This document shows positions 22,911 to 33,504 of a stretch of DNA of 64,000 nt, one piece after another. Source of the stretch: Allium sativum (Eukaryota > Streptophyta > Magnoliopsida > Asparagales > Amaryllidaceae); assembly GCA_030737875.1 (NCBI GenBank), contig CM060918.1:775118552-775182551 (forward strand). The letters are read 5' to 3'. The translations under genes were made by a program, and so were the position numbers. The number at the start of each line of letters is the position of its first letter. The stretch's first letter is position 1. The notes under the pieces were generated by a model that saw only the letters and a program-made list of their open reading frames with translations, made no database searches and had not been told where the DNA came from.

Positions 22911-24740
22911 TAATACTTGTTTTATTTATTCAAAACAAGTTAACATCTTTATATTCCATTTGAAATTCAAAATCTATTTTAGAAAAATAGATTTTCCATT
23001 TCAAATCTAAAAACCCTTTTCATGATATTTTTATAATCAACATTTAGGGCCAGTGATATTCAACCAATCAAAAGCACATAATTTTCAACCATAGGTTTTC
23101 TAACACATCATATATGATAATATATATGAAAACAAACAAATAATAATATTTTTTAGGAATCCAGTTGGATCCCTCCAACCTGTTTTCCTGCATCCACAGA
23201 TGTTAACCAACATAAATAATACCCATCCTCCTTCGAGGCAGGATATCGCGGTATAGAAGGTCATCCACTATCATAGCGTGGGGTGCATAGGGTCGTCTGC
23301 TAATGATACTACGGGCATCCGCTAATGGTACTGCGGGAACTATCCAATCACCAATGTATACGTATTTAATAGCTACAAACACCAATCCTAAATAACTAAT
23401 AATATTTAATAATAGCCACAGTAACATTTTAATGCAACCAAACAACCATCAATTATTTTAATGAATAAATAATTCTAAAATAAAAATATGAGTGAGATTT
23501 ACTCACCGTGATTTTTTTTGTCGGAATAGCGATTTAATTTCAATTAAATTAAACGGATGTTTAATTGAACCGAAAATTCTCAGTGAGTTCGAATCCTTCC
23601 AATATAGCTTCTAGGCATGGATAACCATGATGCGAGTCAAACATAACAGACCGTATTTGATTGGGACCTAGAAGGAATATAATATCTTATTTATTTAATT
23701 TTCCACATGAGTTTATATATATAATTAATTAAACATTCTAAATAAATTTAATTAACTAAATTTTTTACCTTAGCTATTATTTGATTAACTTCATCTTTAA
23801 CAAGGCTACAAATCCCAAATGTCTCAAGCTCGTTTTAATCCGCCTTCACCATAAATCAATCAATCACAAACCCTCAGGGATAGATCTGCTTTAGATCGTT
23901 GAATGAAACTGCACTTGTTCAAAGAAAAATCTGACCTACTGCATATACTGTCTATTGTCATCATCCCCTTCCTTTGCTTCACCTCTGCGAGCTTTTTCTA
24001 GCCATCACCACATCACCCAGCTTGAAGTGCCTCTACCACTGTGATTTTAATGTTATACCGTGCTACTTATAGTAGAAGGTGCAGCCTTATTATGCCCAGA
24101 ATCCCACCAAAATTCAACGCAGTCATCTCCCAAATTTTCAAACCTACTTCCAATGCTTCACTGTTAAAGAAGCCCTACCATACTTTCTTAACCATCGTCC
24201 TCCAGTCGCCTACTTTACCATCGACGTTATTGAACTCCACAGTACCACCCTCCAAAATTATCGAGCTCGAGCCAAACTCAACATGAATATGAATCCCAAA
24301 AATCGAACATACCCAATTCGAATTACACCTAAATGTTTTGAACGCAACCCTCATCTCAGCTCGACTCAACTCCCCTCCTTGTCAGGATCGCGCACCGATG
24401 GTCTATCGTCGCCACTGAGAAGTTCGAATGCCCTAATTCCATTAGGACTTGAGCAAGGGAAACTGCTTGAAGGCTAACACCATACGGTTTGAGGGAAACG
24501 GGTTTTAGGAATTTAGAAGTATACTTTTTGATTTCTAAATTATAAGTGGTAGCCATTTTTTATTTTACGTTGTGAAGCTTTCGGTTGCCTGGACAATGAA
24601 TGAGGTGGGGGAAAATGAATGAACAAAAAGGAATAGATGATTTTGTTTTAACCAATTAAACTTAGAGAGGAGCGGCATTTCTAATTTTCTTGAAGCTTTC
24701 GATTGAGTTTTAGAAGAAAGAAACAGGAGGAGGGAGCGCG

Positions 24741-24750
24741 ATTTATAGAT
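24741..24750 (-). promoter_or_regulatory. TATA box of B0 LTR
   Basis: Minus-strand ATCTATAAAT lies about 590 bases inside the U3 end at 25337, upstream of the GC-rich leader, as in B1. Confidence 0.45.
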
Positions 24751-25337
24751 GATGAACCTTTAGCACTAAGGAATTAGTATGTGATAGGTTATAGGTTAAG
24801 TACATTTCATTTAATTCGATTTGAAATAAAGTGATTTTTTTATTTAATTTAAATAGATTCTGATTTGATTTCTAATTTGACTTCGAGCTTAACCATTTAA
24901 AATATGTCGAGGTTTATCACTTAACATTACGAACTGCTATTTTAACGTAACGGTGGACGTTCTGAATGCTACAACAGTATTCTGAACTCAACAGAAAATA
25001 TTCTGAAATTTAATTTGAATGTATATATGAAATAACCATATTAAATTAATATGATATAACCTAAATTTAAACAAATAAATCTCTCGATAATAAATTATTA
25101 TTATCGTCTATATATTGAAATAGAATATATATGGATCATCTAAATGGTTTCGATTCAGTTTTTAACTTTGATTACAATTAAAATTCATGTTTCGATAATT
25201 TGATATATTCGGTATTAAATCAAAATCGATATTTAAATTGATAACATAATATAAAAATTCATTTATATTATCAACTAAATATTTAAAATAAATAATAAAT
25301 ATTCAAAAATAAATCGATCAAAGTCTGGTTCGTTACA

Positions 25338-25451
25338 CATGTAGATCTACAACTGTGCATGTAGTGGTTAGCAAAAACAATAAACAAGAAATTAAGTATT
25401 ATCTGTTAAAAAAAGCTAAAATATGATATGCATAAGTCAGCCATTAAATTC
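25338..25451. other. spacer between B0 and B1
   Basis: These 114 bases lie between the end of the B0 LTR and the B1 TSD. They continue at 63383 if B1 is removed. They are AT-rich, with no feature seen. Confidence 0.6.
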
Positions 25452-25456
25452 ATGTT
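25452..25456. repeat. B1 target-site duplication, left copy
   Basis: ATGTT immediately precedes the B1 terminus TGCAACAAATCG and is repeated exactly at 63378-63382, after the other terminus. Confidence 0.85.
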
Positions 25457-25909
25457 TGCAACAAATCGATGAGTTTCAAGCCCAAAATTCGACAATAATA
25501 CATAAACCCGTATTACTTGCCAAAACTCAAGTATCGAAAATACCAAATAGTTAATAAAATGAATTTAGATGGTGAGAAGTAGAAAGAAATAAATATTAGA
25601 ATATAAGAAAAGAAAAAGGACAAACTAACCATAAATACACTGAGTCTCACATCGCAGTGGAATAAAATATAATATAGAAATAAATCTGTATTGAGAGCTT
25701 TAAATGACGCTTACAATAATCAGAGTACAATATACATTCAGTTCATCTGGACAGTTATAATAATATGTCCTCGTATACAACACACAACGAAATAAATACT
25801 AACACATTTGAACTCCTCCAACATATCTTCTAAAGTCCGTAGAATCCTAACCAGAACCTATAAAACTCGGTCTGACCCAAACATTGCAAACGCCACGGAT
25901 CAGTCCGGT
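25457..25909 (-). repeat. B1 3' LTR, outer segment
   Basis: This segment aligns throughout with 50964-51416 of the other LTR (for example 'ttcgacaataatacataaac' in both). It stops at CCGGT, where element D begins, and the alignment resumes at 44289. Confidence 0.9.
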
Positions 25910-26482
25910 TGTAACGACCCAGATTTTTAGCTGATAATTTCAAATATTAAAATTTATTTTAAATGTTGTGTTGGGAATTTATATGGGAATTTATTAATAA
26001 AAATGAAGTTTTAATGTATAATTCATAATATAATTTAAAACAAGCTCGTAATGTCGCGGTATTTCGAAATTTAACATTTTGAACTTCAATTGAATATACA
26101 AAATCCAATATAAGTCGGATTTCTTTAAAGCAAGAATTGTTCAGATCTATTTGATTATATCTTTCTATTAAAAGTGAAATTTCGATATTTCGTCTCATAG
26201 ATGGTAAGTTATGTCCAAATCAAATTTTTAGAAAGTCGCTATGAAATCGTTTATAAAATATAACGATTATTTAATATAATTAAATACTGGTTTCGAATTT
26301 GGACAAGATTTTTTTAGGTGTATTGTTAATTTAATTTATAGAATTTCATTGTAATTTTTAACTTGGGAAAATAAGCAACTTTTTCGTTTAACATATTTTG
26401 CACCATAGACAAGTGTTTTTTTTTGGAAATTTTCAAAATAAATTGACATGTTTATTTTATTATAATTTTGAGGTCGTGACAC

Positions 26483-29033
26483 AATGCTCGTCACAACGGT
26501 ATCTTTATTTTTGTAGATAGGGGTCCGTAAGTGAGTAGAATTTTACGTAACTGGGTGCCCTTGCAAGTTGCAATGGGTCCTTCTCCATACCCATATATGT
26601 GATGCTGTGTATATTTAATAACGTATAAGATGATTGAAACATGGCATGATATCAACTGAATTCGTATAAGGCGCCTAACAACTTACAATACATATTGGGA
26701 AGTGAAGTAGAAAGATATCCATGTTTAAATTGTTGTGTTGATAATGGTAAACTGGATCCTAAAACAAACTATTTCATTGTCCAATAGTGTTGAATATTCA
26801 CACACAATCTAGTACCGATTCATGGTTGGTTTATCTTTCATGCTTTCCATGTAAGGTGCTTAACGCATACCAAAAACAAAATACATAAACTGTCAACTCA
26901 TTATGCATTATAAGATTTTATTGTCACTTCATTTTGGGATAGCTAGCGTAAGTTACTCTAACAAAAACTCGAGTGCTCGTCTGACTTTAATTCAAAATAA
27001 AAATAGAAGAGGCTAAACTGGAACCTGAGTTGGATCTACTTTAATTAGGCCTGACTTTTGGTAAAGTGTATGAAGCTTATGCTTTGGGCCTCATCTAAAT
27101 CTAGGGCACCACCCAGCATCCAATCTACGCTTAGGCAGGAAAAAGCAAAACTCAGATTGCCAACAGTGGGATAGGCGCCATTGAAACTCCAGACTTGTCA
27201 GTAAATATCAATGAGATGGCAGATAAGCGGTGATCATTAATTGGTGTTCTAATCTCGATTCGATGGCAATCGATCATGGAGAGCAGGTGCCAAGGGTGAC
27301 AATGTTTGTAATCTGATAACGGTGAAGGTAAGCTGCAGCACTACGGGTACCACGATCGATCATCTTCTTCAAGAATTGTGGATAGTGGAGGAATACAAGC
27401 CAAAAAGTATGTATTGTACTACTGCTTCTGTTTTCCTTTGTAGATTATTTTATTTAAATTATAGTGATTGCCTTGTTGATTTTCAACTTTTTCGAAAATT
27501 TTGTATTGCTTTTCATTAGTGTCATGTATATAATATTAGAAAATAATAATTTTTAGGAACAAAATTACTTGATTGATTATTGATTCTCACTACAGCTTTA
27601 GTTATTGTTATTAATAAGGTTTTTTTACATCGTTATTTTCTTCTCGTTGTTTTCAAACAACATTTGTTATTTTAATGATTAGAATTAATTTACTTATAAA
27701 GGCACCGATTTTGCAATTGACTTTGGGCAACAAAACTCTTAGGACCGACCTTGACTTTAATATGACTAAATAAAAGAATGAGCGAGTTCGACAAATGAAT
27801 AGAAAGTAGAACTGTAAGTATCAGAGTAACCATAACAATATTTAGTACACCTATCTTTAGTGTATTCATATATTATTTTCAGTATTAAGTTGCCATCCCC
27901 TGTTTTCGTTTGAACCCACGTCCCAATTGTATCAAACATGACTGTAGCAGGTGCTGATGTGTAATTTTTGCACACTGTTTATTTTATTCAACCGAATAGC
28001 CTGTACTCTATATTCCTACCCTGTTCTGTGCCATCCTGTATTTGTGATGAGAAAGCCATTGAAACCGTGCATGAGAAGCCACAAAAACCGTGTGTGTCAA
28101 GAAATTTTAGTGATGTGCCCCTCACGCCGCTCCTGCTTTAAGTACTGACATTCATCTTTCGGATTCTAAAAAGAAAAATCAAAGCTAACTTTATTTTCAC
28201 CCTTCTAAATAAAACCACCGGTACTTCCTTTCTTCTTTGCATAAACAACCGCAGTTGTCCACAAAATACAGAAATTTAAATCCTCAATAAAATTATTCAA
28301 AGTTCGATTCATTAAACTAGTTGTCTAAAGAGCTTCATGAGAGTATATTCTATTTTTGGGTTCAGATATTTTTTAGTCGCACTAAATGCTTCCACTGTCG
28401 ACTAGGGGAGAATCTTGGGTTGCGATTGAGGAAGACGAAGGTGTTTTTAGAGGTAGGCGAGTTGCGGTGGTCAGCTGGATGGCAACGACGGAAAGTAAGA
28501 GTCCATGTCGAGCTGCTGTGTGGCTTTTAAACCTGGAAAAGGAGGATGACGATCATGTTAGATTGATGTAGGGGTTGGTTATTGGTAAGGGGAGGACGGG
28601 CTTTCAATGGTGACTGCATGCGAGTTGGGTTATGGCCCTCTGGGGTTGTGAAGGTGTTGAGCAATAGTTTTTTTAAAAGGGGTCATGGCGAGCGCGTTGA
28701 GCGAGCCTTGGTGTGGTATGGGAATACTTGAAGTCGCAAATATCTGTAAATGATGTAACACAAGGTTGGTCTAAACATGGACTAAGGAAGTTTAGAGAAG
28801 GTGTTTGAACGTTTGGTGCTGGTTTTCTGAAATTGGAAAGTAACGTTAGGAGGAAGGCTTAAAGTAAGAGACTGTGAATTAGGTCCCACCAAGAGGCAAT
28901 ATGTGTGTATGGGCGATAATCATGGAGAGGAGATGAAACGAACTCGTAGCAGTGGGGGAGGAGTTTCGACGGGACAACATATTTTTGAATCTGGAAGTAG
29001 CACGGCAAGGGAAGGAACAAGGGAGTTGTAGCC
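26483..29033. other. unassigned DNA within D
   Basis: The first 370-570 bases of D align with family B U3. After about 26285-26482 the similarity stops. The word GGTCGTGACA at 26473-26482 looks like an LTR end. 26483-28330 matches nothing else in the window and has no convincing frame. From about 28380 the Gly/Arg-rich GC-richer DNA resembles the leader region of family B LTRs. This is the likely home of the extra 2.5 kb in D. The 65-83 residue frames here are not conserved. Confidence 0.4.
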
Positions 29034-29038
29034 AAGAG
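29034..29038. repeat. target-site duplication of chromovirus A, left
   Basis: AAGAG directly before TGTAACACCCC; an identical AAGAG follows the other LTR at 40244-40248. Confidence 0.95.
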
Positions 29039-30190
29039 TGTAACACCCCACCTCCGTTAGGGTCACTCTCAAAGGGAATGCCCTAATTTTGGTCGAGGTT
29101 TATAAGTATAAGTCACAGATATACAAGACAGATATAAGAACACATAATTGTAAACAGCGGAAAAACAACAACTTTTATTTCATAAAAGCAAATACGTGTT
29201 ACAAAACATCACCATGATTGTCTTACATCTTTTTCCAAAAACATAACATAACACTTTCATAATCTGTCTTGAGTACATTATTTAAAGAAGCATAAATAAA
29301 ACATAGATAAACTGCCAAAAGTCCCCATAGTGGATTGTCCAAAGCCATAGTTAAAAACAGGAAAGTCCAAGCAATACATTTCTCTTCTTCAAGCTGGATG
29401 TTAAGGTTGGTCAAGCTGCTGTGTTCCCTCCCTGTGGACCTGGGGGGGGGGGGGAACGGAAGAAAAGAAGACGAAAGAAAAGTAGAGTCAGACATAAAGC
29501 CTGAGTAAGTCTAGTACTATTTTGTCTATGAATAAAGAACTGGGTATGATAAGTATAAACAAGAAGTGGAAAAGCACTATAACTTGGTTAAGTTGTCTAG
29601 GGTCGAATATACTATCGTACCCCATGTTAATCTCTGAACCCATATAAACTAGTTTCCAACTGGCACCCCATAATCAGGGTGATGTGATCCATTCTATGAT
29701 GATCGGCTCCTACTCGCATAGTTACATGTGTCTTACGGCCCCCGATGTTGTAGTTACCTATGCTGGTCCCATCATGGGGGTGTATCAAGTCCCATGGTGG
29801 CGGCCCGACACAACCTTAGAGTGCACAGGTATGCTACTGGTGTCCAGTGCCTTATTTTTCTACGCCGGAGTGTGTGTACGCCCGCACCCCGTTAGAACCT
29901 ACACTGCTACACCACCGCCGTCGATTTGACCTCTTACAATCAGCCCAGTAATCGTGCCCCACCCTGCCTAGTTTCAGGGTATCCTGATACACCTTCTAGG
30001 GTTACTACTGAAAAGGGTCCCCCGTTACTAGGTTTTCTATCTCTAGCCAACATGCTAAGTTGGTTAAGTGTTTTCTAACCTAACCCCCACCAATCCGTTT
30101 AGTTTAGCATGTTCCATTTTGATTAAGTCTTTAGTTCACTTAATCCTAACAATCCTGACTCAGCCTTAATTGTCTTATTAAGGCCTTGAC

Positions 30191-30387
30191 CTCTCACATT
30201 AGACAGGTATTGTTGTGGCTGCCTGTTGCCGGTTGGTTCCGGGCAGTCTTACGCCACAACTCAGTCTAACCTCGGGTCCTTATTGGGCTCCATGTTTAAC
30301 CTCCCACATTGGATAGGTATTGTTGTGACTACTGGACAGCCGGGCGGTTCCGGGCAGGTTTACATCACAACTCAATCCAACCTCGGG
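30191..30387. repeat. paired stem-loop units, 110 bp period (A 3' LTR)
   Basis: Each unit opens with CACATT and TTGTTGTG and closes with the inverted arm CACAACTCA and CTAACCTCGGG or CCAACCTCGGG, around a GGTTCCGGGCAG centre. The pair is repeated in the 5' LTR (38219-38415) and in A1, so the fold potential is conserved. Confidence 0.75.
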
Positions 30388-31698
30388 TTAAACACATCGT
30401 ATGTTCTACATTTACATATTTTGTCTTTCTTCTTTATTTTCTTATATGTAAATATTTGCGGCCCATTATTAAGTTAATGGTGTAAAGGTTACACCAATCA
30501 TGGGCCCAACCCATACTTGAACTTGGGCCCTTCTATTTTATATTTTCATTCATTAGTAATTTTAACCCAACGTTATTTTCCCCCGTTTTACACGTCCGTT
30601 TATTATATATATATTGGGCTTAGCCTTTTAAAGCCCAATTTAGCCATGCGAAAAGGGGAGGCTTAAAGCGTGATTACATACACGGAAAGGGGAATGTGAG
30701 CGCATGAACTTGCAATATGACGTTGGAAATACAAAATAGAAACTGGTGTACTTGCATAGTAGTGACATATACTTTGGTCATAAAGCATAGGTGACATGAA
30801 TCAAAGCATGTGAACTTGTAGTTGAGATAAGAATCTAAATTGGGTATCATTATTGACACATAGTCATAACTACAACATGAACCTATATTTTTATTTAGGC
30901 ATAATGTCAAACATAAGCATGGCATAAATATTTGTTCACATAACCATGGCATAAATATTTCTAACATGAAATCATGATTTTTACTTTAGTCATGTAAACT
31001 TGCAAAAAGGGATTTTTGAATCTAACCTAGCTATGTACCACATATGTCATCATATAATTCTTGTTAACAATTTCAATTATGCAAATTATCAATCATAGCC
31101 TAGTCATAAGTTTGCAAATAGGTTTTCTAGTACAAAAGCATGGCTTAATACATGATGCCAAATTTTCAACCTAATTTCATATGGATTATGATAACCCAAA
31201 CTTATTCCAATTACTTCACACAAATGATGTTTGTATAAAAATACACATTATGATGGCATAAAAGCAAAGCCCCAAACTTGCATGAATTTCAATCAACTAC
31301 ATACATGTAGCTTCAACCTGGATTACATAATTTGCGGATATTCCAAACGTATACTTGCATAGAACTACCGCATGTAGTTCTTTATAATGAATAACATAAT
31401 TCGATAAGAATCATAGTAACGCACAAATTATGAATTATTTACCACCACAATCAAGTATACAAACCAACACAGTTATTTGTTCATACCAAAGTAATACTCT
31501 ACTTACAATGGTTGCGGCGAATTCTCTAATTTAGGAATAAGAAGATGCGGTTTGATTTGATTTGCTTGAATTGCTTTAGGCTTTAGAATTGGCCTCCTAA
31601 TCCTCTCTCCAATTGGTGGCTACCCCTAGTCGTTCCTCAGCAACATGGCGGCTTTGTTCTTATTTTTGAATGAATAGATTAGGGTTTAGTCTAGGGTT

Positions 31699-31708
31699 GT
31701 TTTTATAG
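31699..31708 (-). promoter_or_regulatory. TATA box, A 3' LTR
   Basis: Minus-strand CTATAAAAAC lies about 520 bases inside U3. The same motif is at 39703-39712 in the 5' LTR, where it would drive the element. Confidence 0.6.
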
Positions 31709-31885
31709 AGGAAATGAACTGATTAGGACCATTGATGTTGCTTGGATTGATCATAGCCATTCATCCTAAGGAGAGACCAATTAGAGCCTGCCACCTAGCC
31801 CTAATGACAAAGCAGACCACAGAAAATCGACCAACATAGAATAGGCCAGCCAGGTTAGACTGGGCTCGACCTGGCTCTGGACCAG

Positions 31886-31946
31886 GTCGACACCCCTGTC
31901 GACAGGCCTGTCGACCTGGTTAGACCAGGTCGATAGCCCAGTCGAT
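31886..31946. repeat. GTCGAC array in A LTR U3, 12 bp period
   Basis: GTCGAC or GTCGAT starts at 31886, 31898, 31910, 31929 and 31941, with steps of 12, 12, 19 and 12 bp. The 5' LTR copy has one extra 12 bp unit (39894-39960), so the array changes by whole units. Confidence 0.9.
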
Positions 31947-32227
31947 CTGGGTGCGTCAGGCGGGACTTTTTCCGCCCTGGCCCATTGGGCCCCATTTTTG
32001 TTTTCTGAGCTTATTTTATTCTGTTTAAATTTTAAATTTAATTCAGAAACTTCCGAAGGCCATATCTTCTTCATACGGACTCCGTTTTTCGAAAACTCGG
32101 ACTCTATTTCGCGTATTTTTCCGAGACGAACGCAATGGCGTATCCCGTTTCCCTTAGTTCTTTGATTTCAAATTAATTATACTTTAATTTGTTAATTTCA
32201 CAGTTATAGAATTCGCGGGGTGTTACA

Positions 32228-32242
32228 TTCTCCCCCACTTCA
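32228..32242 (-). other. polypurine tract of A
   Basis: Minus-strand AAGTGGGGGAGAA lies directly before the 3' LTR. Next to it is the conserved TTCGTCCCCG block (about 32249-32258, plus strand), shared with B1. Confidence 0.9.
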
Positions 32243-32787
32243 AAGGATTTCGTCCCCGAAATCTTCAAGTTAGGAGGAATGTATATCCTAACATCCATCT
32301 ACTCATCCATCAAACACGAGCATCCATTGTCCTTAAAAGACTTCTAATGCTTCATGATCATATGCGAAGTGTGTGTGTGTACATGTACTTATCTAATGCA
32401 AAATCAGGCGGTCTACTGATTCAGTTGACCTCCTTAATGCGAATTATGTAGGTGCCATGAATCCATTATGTATGCAAATTTTCCTATTCATGATTCTACA
32501 TGAGTGCACAATCATTCGATACATATGCAACATCCACATGACAACACATAAGAATTCAACCATATATGAATGCAAACATATATGCATATGCAATATGAAG
32601 TGACTGAGCCGATCTAAAACCTAGATTGTGTGTGTATATGCAACCACGAGCAACCACTAGAAATCACTTGCAACCACTTGCAACCATCATCCATAACATG
32701 TTTCAACTACATGTTTCCATCCAAAGGGTTTCTACCTAAAAGATAAGGTCGAGGAAATATACCTAAAAAGATAGATAAAAGCGCAAC

Positions 32788-33504
32788 TTAAGGAAAAGGA
32801 AAGATCAAGGATGTACCCTCGAACAGAAAAGGGTAGGCTGTACGGATTCTAGCTTCAGTTTCCCAAGTCGCGTCTCCCTCGGCGTCGCTCCACTGAACTT
32901 TGACGAGCTTGACTTCACGGTTGCGCAACTTCTTCACTTCCGTTCCTAGTATGCGGGTTGGAACTTTTCTTATGGTTGCTTCGCGTTCCACTTCGGCCTC
33001 TTCGAGGATATTTGGCTCTACCACTTCAGCTGACTCATGTAGACATTTTCGGAGATGTGAAACGTGAAAAACGTTGTGGACTCCAGCCAACTTCTCGGGT
33101 AGCTCTAGTCTATAGGCCATTTTCCCAATTTTCTCGATGATGGGGAATGGGCCTACGAACCTTGGTGCTAGCTTTCCTGTGGTTCCAAAACGAACAACGT
33201 TTCTTAGTGGTGATACCTTGAGAAAAACTCTGTCTCCAACCTCAAATTCAAGGTCGGTCCTTCTCTTGTCGGCATAGGACTTTTGTCTGTCTTGGGCTGT
33301 CTTCATCCTTCTTCGTATTAAGTCTACTTTCTCTGAAGTCTCTCGGATCATATCTGGTCCAAGTATGAGCTTATCAGTAGACTCCCACCAACAAGTGGGC
33401 GATCGGCACGGTCTTCCATATAAAGCTTCAAAGGGCGCCATTCCGATGGTTGCTTGATAACTGTTGTTGTAGGCAAATTCACCAAAGGAAGGTGGTCTTC
33501 CCAT
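32788..33504 (-). pseudogene. pol: A integrase C-terminus with GPY/F motif and chromodomain (other frame)
   Basis: From [28 protein letters not shown] (residue 9 on) this frame continues the integrase of the 33348-36509 frame. It has QKSYADKRR, the GPY/F-type motif RFVGPFPI (residues 115-122), HNVFHVSHLRKCL and a C-terminal chromodomain (about 182-228: VPTRILGTEVKKLRNREVKLVKVQWSDAEGDATWETEARIRTAYP, in part). The chromodomain defines the chromovirus branch and is thought to direct integration to heterochromatin. The first eight residues are out-of-frame translation. The frames are separated by a one-base deletion at 33480/33481. Confidence 0.95.

Larger units (their letters stand above)
21500..25337 (-). 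mobile_element. B0: family B LTR copy, left end not resolved
   Basis: The right end CTGGTTCGTTACA (25337) is a family B terminus. Inside are the shared landmarks: the GGAATCCAGTTGGATCC block (23157-23180), a GC-rich leader (about 23930-24480), and a minus-strand TATA (24741-24750). A second U3-like stretch at 21640-21880 (ATTATGAACTATCGTG and flanks) suggests two overlapping or tandem copies. The left boundary is not a clean TG. The frames at 24041-24556 are part of the LTR leader, not genes. Orientation matches B1. Confidence 0.65.
29039..32227 (-). repeat. A 3' LTR
   Basis: 3189 bp, TGTAACACCCC...GGGGTGTTACA. The PPT abuts 32227, making this the 3' LTR on the minus strand. It keeps a 27 bp piece (about 31049-31077) that the other LTR has lost. 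It contains paired stem-loop units (30191-30277, 30301-30387) with a 110 bp period and a GTCGAC array (31886-31946). Confidence 0.96.

Noticed and set aside
24041..24477. Overlapping 81- and 132-residue plus frames
   Set aside because: Same reason: B0 LTR leader. Two overlapping frames, neither conserved in B1.
25910..26482. 25910-26482 as a separate small solo LTR (TGTAACGACC...GGTCGTGACA)
   Set aside because: The five bases after 26482 (CAATG) do not match CCGGT, whereas CTGGT at 44289 does and also restores the B1 LTR.
29448..29455. Poly-G run in both A LTRs as a G-quadruplex regulatory site
   Set aside because: A single homopolymer of about a dozen G that differs in length between LTRs; slippage explains it.
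29684..30477. Repeated frames of 81-83 residues in both A LTRs (also 37757-38505) and 97-110 residue minus frames at 30674-30967 and 38702-39034
   Set aside because: They recur only because the LTR is present twice. They are not conserved in the A1 LTR and have no domain or coding signature.
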